A stretch of DNA of 44,701 nucleotides from Microbacteriaceae bacterium (GCA_025465035.1 JAODMH010000191.1:1-44701); one strand, 5' to 3'. Positions 25,484 through 35,949 are shown, numbered from the stretch's first letter. Notes: generated by a model not told the origin, from the letters alone. Program-made: numbers and translations.

Positions 25484-26074
25484 GAATATCCTTCCTCAGA
25501 CGCGGGAGCTGGATTTGGCACGATTTCCCCCGAAGTATGAACGGCACGCACTGCCACCGAAATCAAACGGGCTTGAGAGCCGACGAAACCTCGGACGGCG
25601 CGAGCATACGCCTATGCGGCGTGAATCGGAACGCCGCGAGCCAGAACGCTGGCATTCGTTCAGCCGTGAACAGTTGCCATGAGAGATGGGGCGCAGCGAC
25701 GAGAATTAGCGACTGGTCTTTGTACGCAACCATGTCCTTTCAAGCGTCGGGCTCGATCCCCCTCCGAAGTGGCTTCGCAAAGTGTCCTACGCGCATTTGC
25801 GCGCTCACCGATCCAAAGTCGCCGCACAAGACGGGTGGAAACCATGAAGACAACGGATGACTGCCGTCATGTTCATAGATGGGGCGGTCTCATCTCGGAT
25901 GGAACAAGTCTCGTGTGGACTGACATTCCGCACGAATCGACATTCAGCCCCATAACGGATGGCGCGGACTGAACTCGCGAAACCAGCTTGGGAAGCTTTG
26001 CGACAGCCATAACGCTAAGGCGGCGGAGCGCCCACGGGCTGTCGTGTCCGGAATAGCGTGTCACGCGACAACAG
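25484..26074. other. Gene-poor stretch between lipoprotein and tRNA-Arg
   Basis: About 590 bases with only short overlapping frames and no recognisable protein. The best candidate is a 42-codon frame at 25844-25972 (MKTTDDCRHVHRWGGLISD...), which has only a weak ribosome site (GGTGG) and no known relative. Base composition is lower in GC than the flanks. It may be decayed accessory DNA next to the tRNA. Confidence 0.4.
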
Positions 26075-26146
26075 TGCCCCCAGGCAGATTCGAACTGCCG
26101 CCCCTGCCTCCGGAGGGCAGTGCTCTATCCCCTGAGCTATGGGGGC
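26075..26146 (-). tRNA. tRNA-Arg (anticodon CCG)
   Basis: A full cloverleaf can be folded on the minus strand: acceptor GCCCCCA/TGGGGGC, D stem GCTC/GAGC, anticodon stem CTGCC/GGCAG with loop CTCCGGA (anticodon CCG at 26113-26111), four-base variable loop, T stem GGCAG/CTGCC with loop TTCGAAT, and discriminator A. It reads CGG arginine codons, which are common in this GC-rich genome. The CCA end is not encoded. Confidence 0.97.
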
Positions 26147-26189
26147 CCAAGTGCAGGTCTACGTTACCAGCCCTCCGTATGGTGGATGC

Positions 26190-26849
26190 ATGAACAATTC
26201 TTCCTGGCGCGACCGGCTGCGCGCACTGCCCGTCTTTGGCGAGAACCTCCCCGGGTTCGCGACGGATGCGGCACCGTCCGATCCGATAGCGCTCTTCACG
26301 GAATGGCTGGCCTTCGCCATCGACGATGGAGTGTCGCAGCCGCACGCGATGACGGTCGCGACCGCGAATGCGGATGCCGTGGCATCCGCTCGTACCGTGA
26401 TCCTCAAAGATCTGACGCCCGACGGGCTGTGGTTCTCAACCATGACGAACAGTAGGAAGGGGCAGGATCTCGCCGCGAATCCCACAGCGGCGCTGCTCTT
26501 CTACTGGCGGGAACAGGGGCGGCAGGTCCGGTTGAGCGGTGGTGTGGTCGTGGGGGACAGGGCCGTCGCCGAGGCGGACTTCCTCCAGCGCAGCATCGAA
26601 GCTCGCGCGGTCGCGATTGCCGGACAGCAGAGTGCGGTGCTGACTGGCAGGGAACAGTTCGACTCCGCGGTGGAGGATGCCCGCGCCATCCTCGAGTTCA
26701 AACCGGACTACGTTCCGGATGCCTGGACCGCGTACCAGGTTCGTCCGACGACCGTCGAATTCTGGCAGGCGACCCGGGATCGCGACCAGATCCGGCTGCG
26801 CTACTCGCGTGCCGATGACGGCTGGACGCAAGAACTTCTGTGGCCATAG
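26190..26849 (+). CDS. pdxH: Pyridoxamine 5'-phosphate oxidase (PNPOx family)
   Basis: 219 residues, the length of PdxH. It shows AMTVATANADAVASARTVILKDL, WFSTMTNSRKGQDLAANP, AALLFYWREQGRQVRLSG and the C-terminal VEFWQ motif, all at the places expected for the FMN enzyme that makes pyridoxal 5'-phosphate. The usual C-terminal R-L-x-P is replaced by ELLWP, and the stretch before it is shorter than in E. coli PdxH, so a related PNPOx-family oxidase is possible. No ribosome site is seen; TATGGT (26178-26183) ends six bases before the ATG, so the mRNA is probably leaderless. Confidence 0.8.
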   Translation: MNNSSWRDRLRALPVFGENLPGFATDAAPSDPIALFTEWLAFAIDDGVSQPHAMTVATANADAVASARTVILKDLTPDGLWFSTMTNSRKGQDLAANPTAALLFYWREQGRQVRLSGGVVVGDRAVAEADFLQRSIEARAVAIAGQQSAVLTGREQFDSAVEDARAILEFKPDYVPDAWTAYQVRPTTVEFWQATRDRDQIRLRYSRADDGWTQELLWP

Positions 26850-26878
26850 CACGCCACTGAGCGTGACAAGATCGGGGC

Positions 26879-27673
26879 ATGCTTCGTAACGTCTCCGCGC
26901 ACCTCGAACTCGATCTCTCCGGGCGCACCGACATGGTGCTGAGCATCGCGGTCGCGCAGGGAGCCCCGGTCGCTTCTGAGCGTCTCGACATCATGCTGAA
27001 CGGTGAGCCCCTCGACGCCACAGAACTCGTGGATCGCCACGGCACCCGCCTGCATCGTCTGGTCAGCGAATCCGGCCGGATGACCATCGATTATGCGGCG
27101 GAGGTGACCGGCCAGGCGGAACCGGCTCCGGTCGATCCGCTCGACCAGGTGGTCTACCTGCGTCCCAGCCGCTACTGCGAATCCGACACTTTGCTGCCCA
27201 CGGCACAGTCCGAGTTCGGCGGTCTTTCCGGTCTTCCCCTTCTCGCCGCCGTCGGGTCATGGGTGCACGATCGGCTGTACTACGTTCCAGGATCGAGCCG
27301 GGTGACGGATGGCGCCGTCGGCACCCTGCTGGCCCGTCAGGGGGTCTGCCGCGACTACGCCCATCTGGTGATCGCCCTGCTGCGTGCGATCGACGTGCCG
27401 GCGCGCATGGCGGCCGTCTACGCTCCTGGCCTCGCCCCCATGGACTTCCACGCCGTGGCCGAGGCCTGGATAGACGGCACCTGGCAGGCGGTGGATGCCA
27501 CAGGGCTGGCGCCGCGCCAGAGCCTGTTGCGCATCTCCACCGGTCGTGACGCCGCCGACATCGCCTTCCTGACCAACCACTGGTCGAACCTCACACTGCG
27601 CGACCTGCAGGTGCTCGCCATCGTCGACGAACTTCCGGTGGACGACATGAAGCAGCTCGTCGAGCTGCGTTAG
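26879..27673 (+). CDS. Transglutaminase-like cysteine protease-fold protein
   Basis: 264 residues. The N-terminal half is a beta-rich domain (bacterial transglutaminase-like N-terminal type). The C-terminal half is the transglutaminase core with the triad Cys157 (QGVCRDYAHL), His191 (MDFHAVAEAWI) and Asp206 (VDATGL). Relatives cleave or cross-link peptides, and the in-gene features alone do not tell which. ACAAGAT... at about 26866 could be a -10 box for a leaderless start. The gene lies 29 bases after pdxH on the same strand. Confidence 0.88.
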   Translation: MLRNVSAHLELDLSGRTDMVLSIAVAQGAPVASERLDIMLNGEPLDATELVDRHGTRLHRLVSESGRMTIDYAAEVTGQAEPAPVDPLDQVVYLRPSRYCESDTLLPTAQSEFGGLSGLPLLAAVGSWVHDRLYYVPGSSRVTDGAVGTLLARQGVCRDYAHLVIALLRAIDVPARMAAVYAPGLAPMDFHAVAEAWIDGTWQAVDATGLAPRQSLLRISTGRDAADIAFLTNHWSNLTLRDLQVLAIVDELPVDDMKQLVELR

Positions 27674-27696
27674 AGCCGCAGTCGCCGCGGAGACTG

Positions 27697-27760
27697 CCCG
27701 GGACCGTGACTCCCGGGACGGAACTCCCGGGACGGAAACTCGGGACAGAACGCCCGGGAC
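27697..27760. repeat. Five CCCGGGAC repeats at about 14-base spacing
   Basis: CCCGGGAC occurs at 27697, 27712, 27726, 27739 (one mismatch, CTCGGGAC) and 27753, so the period is 13-15 bases. Each contains the self-complementary CCCGGG. The array follows the transglutaminase-like gene and precedes the 27766 palindrome. Its purpose is unknown. Confidence 0.75.
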
Positions 27761-27765
27761 GGTTT

Positions 27766-27846
27766 GGCGGAGAAACGACGTCGCGGAGGGAGTCGTAGCT
27801 ACCTCCGTGACGACACAAGTCCGCCACCCGGTGCGTTTTCTCCGCC
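27766..27846. repeat. GGCGGAGAAA-bounded intergenic palindrome, copy A
   Basis: An 81-base element bounded by GGCGGAGAAAC (27766-27776) and its inverted partner GTTTTCTCCGCC (27835-27846). Inside, GTCGCGGAGG and ACCTCCGTGACGAC form a second inverted pair. It shares both ends and the internal CGTCGCGGAGG.AGTCGT with the element at 43134-43193. The layout suggests a REP/MITE-like family. Confidence 0.7.
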
Positions 27847-27895
27847 GCGAGGTCACCGGCGCTGACGGGACCGCTGACGCCGCCGCTCGGGGGTG

Positions 27896-28495
27896 CTACT
27901 TGAGCGCACCGAGCGCGGACGTCAGCAGCGGCCCGGCATCGACGGTCGAGGCGAAGTAGACCGAGGTCGCCACGAGCCAGTACTCGCCCGTGAAGACATC
28001 CACCCGTCCTGCCCCGCCGCTCGTCGAGAAGTAGGCGGCATCGCCGTAGCCGGATGAGGCAGCACCCCTGGCCGCCGTCGACTTGAGCTGGCCGAGCTTT
28101 GCCGCGCCGGGACGCGCGACGGAGACGGTGATCGTGCCGCCGCTCGTCTGGTTGAGCCAGTTGCAGGCGGTGCCGCGGTCGGCGACGGCTGTGGCCGCCG
28201 AACTGCCCGTCTTCGGGGAGAAGGCCGCGTCGAGTCCGAAGTTCGGATTGAAGTCGTACATCGTCTGAGCCGAGATCAGGGTGGAGCAGGCCACGGTGAC
28301 CGGCTTCGCGGGGTCCGTCGGGGTGGCGCTGGGCGCGGCCGGGGTCGGGGTCGGCGACGAGCTGGGCGACGCAGAGTTCGAGGCATCCGCCGACGGCGTG
28401 GCGGTGTGACCCCCGGTTGGCGTTTGTACACAGCCGGCGAGCCCGATCACTGCCGCAACGGCAACTACGAGCGTCGCTGCGCGGAAAAGTTTCAT
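27896..28495 (-). CDS. Secreted lipoprotein, DUF3558-like
   Basis: 199 residues. A lipoprotein signal ends LAGC (Cys22). A Ser/Thr/Pro/Ala-rich linker (about residues 25-65) follows, then a globular domain with [15 protein letters not shown] and a second cysteine in [12 protein letters not shown], a pattern like DUF3558-type surface lipoproteins that have a conserved disulfide. The start ATG is that of [11 protein letters not shown]; the frame is open a few codons upstream. Function unknown, probably a cell-envelope protein. Confidence 0.75.
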   Translation of the reverse strand: MKLFRAATLVVAVAAVIGLAGCVQTPTGGHTATPSADASNSASPSSSPTPTPAAPSATPTDPAKPVTVACSTLISAQTMYDFNPNFGLDAAFSPKTGSSAATAVADRGTACNWLNQTSGGTITVSVARPGAAKLGQLKSTAARGAASSGYGDAAYFSTSGGAGRVDVFTGEYWLVATSVYFASTVDAGPLLTSALGALK

Positions 28496-28581
28496 GTGAC
28501 ATGCCCCCAAGGTGTTGTGTCCATCCTCGCCGACCCGTGAGTCGACTCGTGCCAGACGCGCCGCCGATAGAATCGATGCTC

Positions 28582-30240
28582 GTGACTCCCGCCGAACTCT
28601 CCGCTCAACTGCTCGCCATCGTCAACGGCGCGCTGGAGCGCCGAGGAGCGACCCCGGTCACGATCGAGGATGTTTCTCTCGACCGGCCGAAGAACCGGGA
28701 TCACGGCGACTGGGCATCCAACATCGCCATGAAGCTCGCCAAGCCGCTCGGTATCAGCCCGCGTGACCTCGCGGCCGAGTTCGCCGAGGGCATCAGAGGG
28801 ATCGACGGCGTGGCGTCCGTGGATGTCGCGGGGCCTGGTTTCATCAACATCATCCTGGATGCCGCTGCCGCCGGCGCCCTCGCGAAGTCCATCGTCGAGC
28901 AGGGAGCGGCCTTCGGTCGCAACGACGCGCTGGCCGGACAGACGATCAACCTGGAATTCGTCTCCGCCAATCCGACAGGCCCGCTGCACATCGGACATAC
29001 CCGCTGGGCTGCCCTCGGGGACTCTCTTGCCCGCGTCCTCAGGGCGAGCGGCGCGACCCTCGCCACAGAGTTCTATATCAACGACGCCGGCAACCAGATG
29101 GACAACTTCGGTGCATCGATTCTCGCTGCACTGCGCGGCGAACCGACGCCGGAGAACGGGTATCCGGGGGAGTACATCGAGGAACTGGCCCAGCGCATAC
29201 TCGTGCTTCGCCCGGAGTTGCTCGAACTCGATGATGCCGATGCCGTTCCCCTGGCGCGCGAGCTCGGCTATGAGCTGCAGCTGTCCGAGATTCGCGAGTC
29301 GCTCGAGCGCTTCAACGTGCACTTCGACGTCTGGTTCAGCGAACGCGAACTGCACGCGGTCAATGAGGCGACGGGGGAGAGCGCGGTGGATGAGGCGATC
29401 CATCGGCTTCGAAAGCAGGGGCACGTCTTCGACGACGACGGCGCGGTGTGGGTGCGCACGACCGATTTCGGGGACGACAAGGACCGCGTCATCCGTCGCG
29501 GTAACGGCGTCTTCACCTACTTCGCCGCCGATGCCGCGTACTACCTCAGCAAGAGCGATCGCGGATACGCCCACAAGATCTACCTGCTCGGTGCCGATCA
29601 CCACGGCTATGTGCATCGGCTCAAGGCCCTCGCCGGCGCGGCTGGCGACGACCCCGAGAAAGACATCGAGGTGCTCATCGGCCAGCTCGTGAGCATCAAC
29701 GGCGCCCGGCTCTCGAAGCGCGCGGGCAACATCATCGAGCTCAACGACCTGCAGGCCTGGCTCGGAGTCGATGCGCTCCGTTACTCGCTCGGTCGCTATC
29801 CGGCCGACTCGCCCCTGACGCTCGATCCGGAGCTCCTGCAGCGGCGCACCAACGACAACCCCGTCTTCTACGTGCAGTACGCCCACGCCCGCACCCACTC
29901 GGTCGCGCGCAACGCCGGCGAGTCCGGCGTCGACCGCAGCGCCTTCGACGCCTCGCTGCTCACTCACGAGACAGAGGGCGCGCTGCTCGGCATTCTCGCC
30001 GAGTTCCCGCGCGTGATTCGTCAGGCCGCCGAACTGCGCGAGCCGCACCGGGTGGCACGCTACGCGGAAGAACTCGCCGGCGCTTACCATCGCTGGTACG
30101 ACAACTGCCGGGTCACACCGCTCGGCGACGAGCCGGTGACCGACCTGCACCGCACGCGGCTGTGGCTCAACGACGCCACGGGTACTGTGCTGCGTAATGC
30201 TCTCGGCCTGCTGGGGGTCAGCGCACCGGAACGGATGTAG
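28582..30240 (+). CDS. argS: Arginyl-tRNA synthetase
   Basis: 552 residues, class I aminoacyl-tRNA synthetase. The N-terminal ArgS domain is followed by [22 protein letters not shown] (HIGH motif) and [14 protein letters not shown] (KMSKS-equivalent), with the C-terminal anticodon-binding alpha-helical domain and the terminal motif [15 protein letters not shown]. It attaches arginine to tRNA-Arg, such as the one at 26075. The start is the GTG at 28582, eight bases after TAGAAT (28568-28573); an in-frame ATG at 28576 would add two residues. No ribosome site is present, so the mRNA is probably leaderless. Confidence 0.96.
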   Translation: MTPAELSAQLLAIVNGALERRGATPVTIEDVSLDRPKNRDHGDWASNIAMKLAKPLGISPRDLAAEFAEGIRGIDGVASVDVAGPGFINIILDAAAAGALAKSIVEQGAAFGRNDALAGQTINLEFVSANPTGPLHIGHTRWAALGDSLARVLRASGATLATEFYINDAGNQMDNFGASILAALRGEPTPENGYPGEYIEELAQRILVLRPELLELDDADAVPLARELGYELQLSEIRESLERFNVHFDVWFSERELHAVNEATGESAVDEAIHRLRKQGHVFDDDGAVWVRTTDFGDDKDRVIRRGNGVFTYFAADAAYYLSKSDRGYAHKIYLLGADHHGYVHRLKALAGAAGDDPEKDIEVLIGQLVSINGARLSKRAGNIIELNDLQAWLGVDALRYSLGRYPADSPLTLDPELLQRRTNDNPVFYVQYAHARTHSVARNAGESGVDRSAFDASLLTHETEGALLGILAEFPRVIRQAAELREPHRVARYAEELAGAYHRWYDNCRVTPLGDEPVTDLHRTRLWLNDATGTVLRNALGLLGVSAPERM

Positions 30241-30242
30241 CG

Positions 30243-31049
30243 ATGACCGATGCCCCGCCGCAGTTCGAATTCGTGACAGTGCCCAAGCGCAGGAGCCGCT
30301 GGGTCGGGCCGGTGATCGTGTTCATCGTCATCGTCGGGCTGCTCACCGCCGCATTCTTCGTCGTGGACAATGTCGCGCGCGGCTACGCGGCCAATCTCAT
30401 CGAAACGAAGGTGCGAAGCTCACTCAACGTCCCCGCAACGACGCCGGTCCACGTGACGATCGGAGGAACATCCGTTCTGCTCCAGCTTGCCGTCGGCAGG
30501 TTCGACCAGGTGGACATCGCGATCACCAACCTGAGTGTCGGCGACCTCAGCGGTGACGCGACACTGACGGCCCGCGGCATCCCGATCGACCAGAGCAAGG
30601 CGATCGACAGCGCTCGAATCGTCTTCAGTGCCGATCAGGCTCAGCTGCAGAAGCTCCTCGCCGGAATCAAGGGCGTCCCGGTTTCGACGATCGCGGTGAA
30701 ATCCGGCTCCGTGCAGCTGGGCGGCACGATCAACCTGCTCGGGATAGCGGTTCCGGTCGGCGTTGCGATGAAACCGGCTGCCGTCGACGGGCAACTCGCT
30801 CTCACGCCGACGAGTGTCGATGTGGCGGGCAAGATGCTCACGCCGGCCGAGATCACCTCGAGCCTCGGTGCGGTCGGTGGCGCACTCGTCGCAACACAGC
30901 AGATCTGCGTTGCCTCTCTCCTACCGAAGAATTTCGTGTTCGACTCCATCGCGGTGAAGGGCGACAGCCTCACGCTCGGCGTCACCGCCAAGTCGGTCGT
31001 GCTGAGCAGCGGACTGCTCTCCACCAAGGGCGTCTGCCCGGCGACGTAA
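30243..31049 (+). CDS. LmeA-like (DUF2993) membrane-anchored protein
   Basis: 268 residues. A short cytoplasmic segment is followed by one membrane helix (VGPVIVFIVIVGLLTAAFFVV) and a DUF2993-type extracytoplasmic domain (VRSSLNVPATTPVHVTIGG, FDQVDIAITNLSVGDLSGDA). Proteins of this family, such as mycobacterial LmeA, bind lipids and act in cell-envelope glycolipid maturation. Two cysteines (CVAS and the C-terminal GVCPAT) may form a disulfide. It begins two bases after argS, so the two genes are co-transcribed. Confidence 0.82.
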   Translation: MTDAPPQFEFVTVPKRRSRWVGPVIVFIVIVGLLTAAFFVVDNVARGYAANLIETKVRSSLNVPATTPVHVTIGGTSVLLQLAVGRFDQVDIAITNLSVGDLSGDATLTARGIPIDQSKAIDSARIVFSADQAQLQKLLAGIKGVPVSTIAVKSGSVQLGGTINLLGIAVPVGVAMKPAAVDGQLALTPTSVDVAGKMLTPAEITSSLGAVGGALVATQQICVASLLPKNFVFDSIAVKGDSLTLGVTAKSVVLSSGLLSTKGVCPAT

Positions 31050-31124
31050 TAGGATTCAGGGGGCCCGCCCCGAAAACCGACCTGGGTCCGCTCGCCTTCG
31101 TCGTCTGCTGCACCGAGGTTCACC

Positions 31125-32540
31125 GTGACTGTCAATCCGCTCGCCCCTTCGTGGCTCGCACATCCTCAGGATGCCAACGCGCTCCCGCCGTCCGTCTGGT
31201 CGCGGAACGTCGTCCGCGCCAATTCCGGGGAGATCGAGGTGGCCGGCGTCGCCGCGTCCACGCTCGCCGCCGAGTTCGGAACGCCGCTCTACGTCGTCGA
31301 CGAGTCGGATGTGCGCTCGCGTGCCGAAAACGCCCGCGTTGCCTTCGACCGGGAGTTCGCTCGCATCGGCTCGGCCGCGAAGGTGTACTACGCGGGCAAG
31401 GCGTTCCTCTCGACCGAGGTCGCCCGCTGGGTCACGGAGGCCGGCCTCTATGTCGATGTCTGCAGCGGAGGAGAGCTCGCCGTCGCACTCGCCGCCGGCG
31501 TCGATCCGGCCCGCCTCGGCTTCCACGGAAACAACAAGTCGATCGCCGAGATCGAACGTGCGGTCACGACGGGCGTCGGCGTGATCGTGATCGACAGCGT
31601 CATCGAGATCGAGCGGGTCGCGGATGCCGCTGCGCGCGTCGGACGTCGCCAGCCCGTGCGGCTCCGGCTCAACAGCGGGGTGCACGCGCAGACCCACGAA
31701 TACCTCGCCACCGCTCGCGAGGACCAGAAGTTCGGCATCGCGCTCGCCGACGCTGCGGTCGCCGTGGCCGGCATCCGTTCCCGTGATTCCCTCGAATTCC
31801 TCGGCCTCCATTCCCACATCGGCTCTCAGATCTTCGAATCCGGGGGCTTCGTCGAGGCCGCGAAACGGCTTCTCACGCTGCAGGCCGAGCTGCTGGCCGG
31901 CGGACCCATCCCCGAGTTGAACCTCGGCGGCGGATTCGGCATCGCCTACACGAGCGCGGACGACGCCATGCCCATCGATGTGGTCGCGGCTGAGTTCGCG
32001 GACATCGTCGCGTCGGAGTGCGAGAGGCTCGGCATCCCGGTCCCGCTCGTCGCCGTCGAACCGGGTCGCGCCATCGTCGGGCCATCGACCTTCTCGCTCT
32101 ACGAGGTCGGCACCATCAAGGACGTGCTCGTCGACGGCGATGCCATCCGCAAATACGTGAGCATCGACGGCGGCATGAGCGACAACGTGCGTCCTGCGCT
32201 CTACGGAGCCGACTACTCGGTGCGCATCGCTAGCCGGGTCTCGGCTGCCGACCCGGCACTCGTGCGGATCGCGGGCAAGCACTGCGAGAGCGGCGACATC
32301 GTCGTGCACGCGGACTACCTCCCCGGCGATGTCGCGCCCGGCGACCTGGTCGCTGTTCCCGCGACGGGCGCATACTGCTGGTCGCTCGCCAGCAACTACA
32401 ACTACCTCGGACGCCCGCCGGTCGTCGCCGTGCGCGACGGCAGGGCCCGCGTCATCGTGCGTGGAGAGACCGAGGCCGATCTGCTCTCCAGGGACGCAGG
32501 CATTTCGACCAGTCCACTGACCGATAAGGACGCATCATGA
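31125..32540 (+). CDS. lysA: Diaminopimelate decarboxylase
   Basis: 471 residues. It removes CO2 from meso-diaminopimelate to give lysine. PLP binds at Lys92 in VYYAGKAFL. Other fold-type III motifs are [33 protein letters not shown] and [12 protein letters not shown], and the catalytic-loop motif is HCESGD. The start is a GTG after GAGG. The stop overlaps the hom start in an ATGA arrangement, so lysA-hom-thrC-thrB form one operon combining the lysine and threonine branches of the aspartate pathway. Confidence 0.96.
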   Translation: MTVNPLAPSWLAHPQDANALPPSVWSRNVVRANSGEIEVAGVAASTLAAEFGTPLYVVDESDVRSRAENARVAFDREFARIGSAAKVYYAGKAFLSTEVARWVTEAGLYVDVCSGGELAVALAAGVDPARLGFHGNNKSIAEIERAVTTGVGVIVIDSVIEIERVADAAARVGRRQPVRLRLNSGVHAQTHEYLATAREDQKFGIALADAAVAVAGIRSRDSLEFLGLHSHIGSQIFESGGFVEAAKRLLTLQAELLAGGPIPELNLGGGFGIAYTSADDAMPIDVVAAEFADIVASECERLGIPVPLVAVEPGRAIVGPSTFSLYEVGTIKDVLVDGDAIRKYVSIDGGMSDNVRPALYGADYSVRIASRVSAADPALVRIAGKHCESGDIVVHADYLPGDVAPGDLVAVPATGAYCWSLASNYNYLGRPPVVAVRDGRARVIVRGETEADLLSRDAGISTSPLTDKDAS

Positions 32541-33868
32541 TCGAGTACCGCAACCTCCGAGTGGCGCTACTGGGCGCCGGATCGGTGGGCGCCCAGGTCG
32601 CCTCGCTCCTCATCGAGCATGGCGAAGAACTGGCGAACCGCGCGGGCGCCGGCCTCGAGCTGGTCGGCGTGGCGGTGCGCGACATCGCCGCGCCGCGCAC
32701 AGCGGAGATCCCCCGAGAGCTCCTGACGACGGATGCCGAGTCCCTCATCCTCGGCGCGGACATCGTGATCGAGCTCATGGGTGGTCTCGAGCCGGCGCGC
32801 ACCCTCATCCTGCAGGCGCTCAACTCCGGGGCGGATGTGATCACGGGGAACAAGGCGCTGCTCGCGACCCACGGTCCGGAACTCTTCGAGGCGGCAGAGC
32901 AGGTCGGCGCGCAGCTCTACTACGAGGCGGCCGTCGCCGGCGCGATCCCGATCATCCGCCCGCTGCGCGACAGCATTGCCGGCGACCGGATCAAACGCAT
33001 CCTCGGCATCGTCAACGGCACGACCAACTTCATCCTCGACCGGATGGACACCGACGGGGACAGCCTCGAGGAGGCACTCGCGACGGCTACAACGCTCGGC
33101 TACGCGGAGGCCGACCCGACCGCGGACATCGAGGGGTTCGACGCCGCGCAGAAGACGGCAATCCTCGCGAGCCTCGCGTTCCACACGACGGTGCCGCTCG
33201 ACGCCGTCTACCGGGAAGGAATCACGACGGTCACCGCCGAGCAGGTCGATTCCGCGCGCAAGGCCGGCTATGTCGTCAAACTCCTCGCGATCTGCGAACG
33301 ACTGACGGATGCCGAGGGCGTCGAGGGCGTGTCGGCCAGGGTCTACCCGGCCCTGGTGCCCCGCAGCCATCCGCTCGCCGCCGTGCACGGAGCGAAGAAC
33401 GCCGTATTCATCGAGGCGGAGGCGGCCGGCGACCTGATGTTCTACGGGGCTGGCGCCGGCGGAATCGAGACGGCTTCGGCCGTTCTCGGCGACCTGGTCT
33501 CCGCGGCGCGCCGTCACGTCATCGGCGGCCCCGGCGTCGCGGAGTCGACGCACGCGAACCTGCCCATCCTGCCGATGTCGCGGGTCATCACCCGCTACCA
33601 GATCACCCTCAGCGTGGTGGACCAGCCAGGAGTGCTCGCGGCGATCGCCACCCTGTTCAGCGCGCACGGCGTCTCGGTGGAGACACTGAGCCAATCGGTA
33701 CTGGCGCAATCGGTCAAGGGCCGCCCGGGAGACACGGCCCCCAGCGCTACCCTGGTAATCGGCACCCACGAGGCATCCGAAGCCGATCTCGCCGCAACCG
33801 TCACCGCGCTGGAGACGAGTCACGTCGTCAGAAGTGTCACATCCGTCCTGAGAGTAGAAGGTTCATAA
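32537..33868 (+). CDS. hom: Homoserine dehydrogenase
   Basis: 443 residues. The N-terminal Rossmann fold has [17 protein letters not shown], the middle has the substrate motif [14 protein letters not shown], and the C-terminal ACT domain has [27 protein letters not shown], which senses threonine in homologues. The enzyme reduces aspartate semialdehyde to homoserine. The ATGA overlap with lysA and TAATG overlap with thrC show tight operon organisation. Confidence 0.96.
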   Translation: MIEYRNLRVALLGAGSVGAQVASLLIEHGEELANRAGAGLELVGVAVRDIAAPRTAEIPRELLTTDAESLILGADIVIELMGGLEPARTLILQALNSGADVITGNKALLATHGPELFEAAEQVGAQLYYEAAVAGAIPIIRPLRDSIAGDRIKRILGIVNGTTNFILDRMDTDGDSLEEALATATTLGYAEADPTADIEGFDAAQKTAILASLAFHTTVPLDAVYREGITTVTAEQVDSARKAGYVVKLLAICERLTDAEGVEGVSARVYPALVPRSHPLAAVHGAKNAVFIEAEAAGDLMFYGAGAGGIETASAVLGDLVSAARRHVIGGPGVAESTHANLPILPMSRVITRYQITLSVVDQPGVLAAIATLFSAHGVSVETLSQSVLAQSVKGRPGDTAPSATLVIGTHEASEADLAATVTALETSHVVRSVTSVLRVEGS

Positions 33869-34950
33869 TGGCCCACCAGTGGCGCGGGGTTCTCCGCGAA
33901 TACGCAGACCGACTGGACATCTCGGATGCTACGCCGATCATCACCCTCGGCGAGGGCGGTACGCCGCTGATCCCCGCGCCGGCGCTCTCAGCGCGCACGG
34001 GCGCGAAGGTGTGGGTCAAGTTCGAGGGGATGAACCCCACAGGTTCCTTCAAGGACCGCGGAATGACCATGGCGATCTCGAAGGCCGTCGAGCACGGCGC
34101 GAAGGCCGTGATCTGCGCGTCGACGGGCAACACCTCCGCCTCGGCGGCCGCCTACGCGACTCACGCGGGAATTACCGCGGCAGTCCTGGTTCCCGAGGGC
34201 AAGATCGCGTTGGGCAAGCTCAGCCAGGCGATCGCGCACAATGCGGAGCTGCTCCAGGTGCAGGGCAACTTCGACGACTGCCTCGATATCGCGCGCGACC
34301 TCTCCGCGAACTACCCCGTGCACCTCGTCAACTCGGTCAACCCCGACCGCATCGAGGGCCAGAAGACTGCCGCCTTCGAGGTCGTCGAGGTGCTCGAGGA
34401 CGCGCCGGACTTCCACATCGTTCCGGTTGGCAACGCCGGCAACTACACGGCCTACTTCCGCGGCTACAGCGAAGAACTCGAGCGCGGTGAGAGCACCAAG
34501 CTCCCGCGCATGTTCGGCTTCCAGGCGGCGGGCAGCGCGCCGATCGTCCTCGGCCACGTTGTGAAGGACCCGGAGACCATCGCGAGCGCCATCCGCATCG
34601 GCAACCCGGCATCCTGGGAGCTGGCCATCAACGCCCGCGAGGTGAGTGACGGCTACTTCGGAGCGATCTCCGACGCGCATATTCTCGAGGCCTACCGCAT
34701 CCTCTCGGCCGAGGTGGGCATCTTCGTCGAGCCGGCATCCGCGATCAGCGTCGCCGGCCTGCTGGAGCGCTCCGCCGCCGGTGAGATACCGAGGGGATCG
34801 ACCGTCGTGCTCACGGTCACCGGTCACGGCCTGAAGGACCCGCAGTGGGCGCTTCGCACTGCCGACGGCTCCGACGTGAAGCCGACGATCGTCGCCAACG
34901 ACACCTCAGAGGTCGCCGGCGTGCTCGGCCTGTCCAAAGTCTCGGTATGA
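33868..34950 (+). CDS. thrC: Threonine synthase
   Basis: 360 residues of the PLP fold-type II group. The lysine that binds PLP is Lys62 in [16 protein letters not shown]; the phosphate loop and the [12 protein letters not shown] region match threonine synthase. It converts O-phosphohomoserine to threonine. The start overlaps the hom stop (TAATG) and the stop overlaps the thrB start (ATGA). Size and organisation are typical for actinobacteria. Confidence 0.96.
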   Translation: MAHQWRGVLREYADRLDISDATPIITLGEGGTPLIPAPALSARTGAKVWVKFEGMNPTGSFKDRGMTMAISKAVEHGAKAVICASTGNTSASAAAYATHAGITAAVLVPEGKIALGKLSQAIAHNAELLQVQGNFDDCLDIARDLSANYPVHLVNSVNPDRIEGQKTAAFEVVEVLEDAPDFHIVPVGNAGNYTAYFRGYSEELERGESTKLPRMFGFQAAGSAPIVLGHVVKDPETIASAIRIGNPASWELAINAREVSDGYFGAISDAHILEAYRILSAEVGIFVEPASAISVAGLLERSAAGEIPRGSTVVLTVTGHGLKDPQWALRTADGSDVKPTIVANDTSEVAGVLGLSKVSV

Positions 34951-35891
34951 CCGCAGGCGTGCCGGTAGCGCGCACTGTCACGGTCCGCGTGCCGGCGACC
35001 ACGGCCAATCTCGGGCCGGGCTTCGACACGCTCGGACTCGCCCTGTCGCTCTACGACGAGCTCACCGTCTCTACGCGCGCGGAGCCAGGGGCGAGCGTCG
35101 AGGTCATCGGCGTCGGCGCGGGGGAGGTGCCGACCGATGCGTCAAACCTGGTCGTCACGGCGATCGCGTACACCTTCGCGGCGTACTCGCAGCCGCTGCC
35201 TGGACTCGACCTCGTGGCGCGCAACAACATCCCGCACGGGCGGGGGCTCGGGTCATCCGGCGCCGCGATCGTTTCGGGCATCATGGCGGCCAAGGGTCTG
35301 CTCGATGGCATCGTCGAAATCGACTCGAGCGCACTTCTCGCCCTCGCGACCGCGCTCGAGGGGCACCCGGACAATGTCGCACCGGCGCTCTTCGGCGGTC
35401 TCACGATCGCCTGGACGACGGATGCCGGCCCTCAGCACAAGAAGCTCATGGTGCATCGCGGCGTGTCACCCCTCATCGCCGTCCCGGAGAGCACCATGTC
35501 GACCGCGCTCGCCCGCAGCCTGCGCCCGCTGTCGGTGCCGCACGAGGACGCGACCTTCAACGTGTCGCGCTCGGCACTGCTCATCGCGGCACTCATCCAG
35601 AGTCCAGAGCTTCTGCTCGCCGCGACGGAGGACAAGCTGCACCAGAGCTACCGTGCCGCGGCCATGCCGGATACGGAGTCCCTCATCTTCGAACTGCGTT
35701 CGCAGGGCTTCCCCGCGGTCGTCTCAGGGGCCGGACCCTCCATCCTGGTGCTGTGCAGCGATCCCGCCCAGCGACTGGCGGCCGCGGAACTCGTCGCGCG
35801 CCACCTGGGCGCGCCGTGGCAGTCGCTGCTGCTGGCCGTCGACTTCAAAGGTGCTACAGTGACAATGCACCCGGTAGAAAGCTCGGCATAG
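34947..35891 (+). CDS. thrB: Homoserine kinase
   Basis: 314 residues of the GHMP kinase family. The N-terminal [18 protein letters not shown] motif and the phosphate-binding [18 protein letters not shown] loop are diagnostic; the C-terminal [10 protein letters not shown] is the third GHMP motif. It phosphorylates homoserine. The chosen start is the ATG overlapping thrC; the frame is open further upstream inside thrC. It ends the amino-acid operon; a hairpin at 35950-35971 follows. Confidence 0.96.
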   Translation: MTAGVPVARTVTVRVPATTANLGPGFDTLGLALSLYDELTVSTRAEPGASVEVIGVGAGEVPTDASNLVVTAIAYTFAAYSQPLPGLDLVARNNIPHGRGLGSSGAAIVSGIMAAKGLLDGIVEIDSSALLALATALEGHPDNVAPALFGGLTIAWTTDAGPQHKKLMVHRGVSPLIAVPESTMSTALARSLRPLSVPHEDATFNVSRSALLIAALIQSPELLLAATEDKLHQSYRAAAMPDTESLIFELRSQGFPAVVSGAGPSILVLCSDPAQRLAAAELVARHLGAPWQSLLLAVDFKGATVTMHPVESSA

Positions 35892-35949
35892 CCGTGCGCC
35901 CCGGTTCGCACAATCACTAGCAATCGCTTCACCGCTTTCTGACACTGTG

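Noticed and set aside
25537-25860. 107-codon frame in the gene-poor stretch before tRNA-Arg
   Set aside because: Ser/Arg-rich composition without domains or ribosome site; probably chance.
25844-25972. 42-codon frame MKTTDDCRHVHRW...
   Set aside because: Only a weak ribosome site and no recognisable homologue; listed inside the gene-poor stretch rather than as a gene.
22600-26146. Search for a duplicated 3' end of tRNA-Arg as an attachment site
   Set aside because: I found no second copy of the T-arm and acceptor sequence on the far side of the small-gene island by eye.
26866-26879. Leaderless promoter in front of the transglutaminase-like gene
   Set aside because: CAAGAT lies at a suitable distance but is a poor match to TAnnnT, and the gene may be co-transcribed with pdxH.
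28492-30150. Long minus-strand frame opposite argS
   Set aside because: Antisense of argS; no start signal or recognisable domain.
31056-32309. Long minus-strand frame opposite lysA
   Set aside because: Antisense of a conserved gene with a strong motif set; the translated composition (Asp/Val/Arg-rich) is typical of an antisense frame.
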